Below are positions 10,938 to 11,668 of a stretch of 11,668 nt of DNA, one piece after another. The stretch spans positions 635,052 to 646,719 of the forward strand of contig MU646389.1 of assembly GCA_026770585.1 (NCBI GenBank). Reading direction: 5' to 3'. Under the pieces are notes generated by a model. It had not been told where the DNA came from. It did not search any database and saw nothing but the letters and a program-made list of their open reading frames with translations. The first letter of the stretch is position 1. The number at the start of each line of letters is the position of its first letter. The DNA comes from Baffinella frigidus (Eukaryota > Cryptophyceae > Cryptomonadales > Baffinellaceae). The translations under genes were made by a program, and so were the position numbers.

Positions 10938-11092
10938 TCATAGGCTAACGGACTAAAACTGGGGTAGTTGGGCCTACGGTATTGACTACGGTAGGCCGTA
11001 GGGGCCTAGGGGGGCTCCTACGAAAACCCCTACGGCCTACCGTAGGTAATACCGTAGGCCCAACTACCCCATTTTGGTCCGTTACCCTATAA
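10938..11092 (-). mobile_element. family 1 MITE, divergent complete copy, GTTT TSD
   Basis: The ends TCATAGGCTAACGGACTAAA and the mirror of TTATAGGGTAACGGACC enclose arms GGCCTACGGTATTGACTACG and GGCCTACCGTAGGTAATACC. GTTT lies at 10934-10937 and 11093-11096. The ATAGGC end comes first, so it is oriented opposite to 3172-3338 and 5954-6119. The centre (CCTAGGGGGGCTCC) differs from those copies and matches the half-element at 4359-4425, defining a subfamily. Confidence 0.92.
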
Positions 11093-11240
11093 GTTTGTGT
11101 GGTAAATTTCGTGGGGGAGAACCCCTTTTTAGAAAGGCTTCTTTGAGATGAGGGCACACCGGCTAAGGTGTTTCGGGGAGAAGCTATGGTGTTTTGGGGA
11201 GAAAACTAGCTAAGGTGTTTTGAGGTGATAACCTGCTAAG

Positions 11241-11367
11241 ACCGTTTCTTACGGTGGAATCCTCAAAATAAGAAAAAGGCCAAAATAATCCTCAAAATAA
11301 GAAAAGGGCCAAAATAAGCTTATTTTGGCCTTTTCCTTATTTTGAGGATTCCACCGTAAGAAACGGT
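11241..11367. mobile_element. 127-bp MITE with doubled inner arm, CTAAG duplication
   Basis: The left arm 11241-11288 begins ACCGTTTCTTACGGTGGAAT. The right arm 11320-11367 is its near-perfect complement. The inner part of the left arm (TCCTCAAAATAAG to AAAATAA, 11260-11288) is tandemly repeated at 11289-11317, so two left copies compete for one right arm. The inner one forms GGCCAAAATAAGC with its mirror almost without a loop. CTAAG is at 11236-11240 and 11368-11372. Because C and G at its ends are complementary, the duplication may be read as 5-bp CTAAG or as TAA with one more base of TIR. Confidence 0.93.
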
Positions 11368-11437
11368 CTAAGGTACTTTGAGGTGATTACCTGCTAAGGT
11401 GTTTCGGGGCGAAGTTGTCCCGGAAAGCAGCCGGGAA

Positions 11438-11484
11438 AAGCCCGAAGTCCCCGCGCTTGTTGAACGTGGATATGTGCCTGTTAG
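11438..11484 (+). repeat. 47-bp direct repeat, copy 1
   Basis: AAGCCCGAAGTCCCCGCGCT through GTGCCTGTTAG is identical to 11588-11634. Spacing is 150 bp. The end motif ATGTGCCTGTT is repeated once more right after the first copy (11487-11499). Confidence 0.95.
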
Positions 11485-11529
11485 AAATGTGCCTGTTTGA
11501 AACAGCCCCGCCGGCAGGCTCGTGAACGC

Positions 11530-11549
11530 CCGCGTGACCGGTCACGCGG
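11530..11549. repeat. 20-bp perfect GC palindrome
   Basis: CCGCGTGACCGGTCACGCGG is self-complementary throughout. It lies about midway between the two 47-bp repeats. No flanking T-run and no known binding site are recognised. Confidence 0.95.
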
Positions 11550-11587
11550 ACGCCGAAGCCAGACGGTCGGTCGTGACTGCCTTCTCT

Positions 11588-11634
11588 AAGCCCGAAGTCC
11601 CCGCGCTTGTTGAACGTGGATATGTGCCTGTTAG
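11588..11634 (+). repeat. 47-bp direct repeat, copy 2
   Basis: Identical to 11438-11484. It is followed at once by a TTAGTG-type simple repeat that runs off the window. Confidence 0.95.
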
Positions 11635-11668
11635 TGTTTCGTGTTTAGTGCTTAGTGTGTAGTGTTTA
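11631..11668 (+). repeat. TTAGTG-type simple repeat at window end
   Basis: Degenerate units TTAGTGTTTCG, TGTTTAGTGC, TTAGTGTGTAG and TGTTTA. Truncated by the window edge, so period and extent cannot be set. Confidence 0.7.

Larger units (their letters stand above)
10911..11420 (+). repeat. 26-bp GCTAAGGTGTTTCGGGG tandem array, twice interrupted
   Basis: GCTAAGGTGTTT-GGGG units begin near 10913, 11162, 11183 (GCTATGG), 11209, 11235 and 11393. The spacing is 26 bp between 11183, 11209 and 11235, and also between 11235 and 11393 once the inserted element and one duplicated CTAAG are removed. A family 1 MITE follows the first unit and a 127-bp MITE splits a later one. Degenerate wording between 11097 and 11160 may be decayed units. 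Confidence 0.82.

Noticed and set aside
1-11668. tRNA, rRNA or small nuclear RNA genes
   Set aside because: I looked for internal promoter boxes and conserved rRNA words by eye and found none with supporting structure. A covariance-model search would be decisive.

Overview
This window reads as non-coding nuclear DNA from a eukaryote. I find no convincing complete protein gene, no rRNA, no tRNA, no CRISPR array and no bacterial-style operon. The long open frames are by-products of low-complexity tracts (Leu-Ser and Val-Ser runs from CT and TCTCTG repeats, Pro-Asn-Ser runs from a GGGGTTGA minisatellite) or of inverted-repeat elements. Mixed base composition, long CT microsatellites, minisatellites and many short foldback elements all point to a eukaryotic intergenic region rich in MITEs (miniature inverted-repeat transposable elements). 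The lineage cannot be fixed from this sequence.

Layout. 1-170: a CT tract ending in an acceptor-like CAG, then a short open stretch that could be a last exon. 165-1130: a dispersed repeat, a 279-bp foldback element with a coding-like centre, and two copies of a palindromic CCTAGG-rich element. 1227-1600: an AATCAAAT inverted repeat and a 23-bp tandem array. 1888-3340: two identical 85-bp repeats, several foldback elements and one stretch with nothing recognised. 3340-4740: two copies of a structured CCACTT element, a 10-bp tandem array, a 211-bp foldback and a further dispersed repeat. 4769-5937: roughly 100-bp modules in tandem, interrupted by a GGGGTTGA minisatellite and by two foldback elements. 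5954-7070: a complete foldback element, then duplicated unique-looking DNA. 7072-8190: pyrimidine-rich microsatellites. 8190-9500: duplicated modules with one clear insertion. 9500-11370: six foldback insertions or fragments. 11380-11668: the end of a 26-bp repeat array and a 47-bp direct-repeat pair.

Main result. Several foldback families with unrelated terminal sequences have apparent target-site duplications (TSDs) at the exact ends of their terminal inverted repeats (TIRs). Six insertions from four families show 4-bp duplications: ATTC, AATT, GTTT, GTAG, AAGC and AAGT. Two related elements that begin CACT show 5-bp duplications, AATTG and ACCTT. One more shows CTAAG. For two insertions (8958-9126 and 11241-11367) the window itself holds uninterrupted relatives of the target, which act as internal empty sites. 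Half-elements from several families break at the centre of symmetry. No transposase is visible, so all of these would be non-autonomous and mobilised, if at all, from elsewhere.
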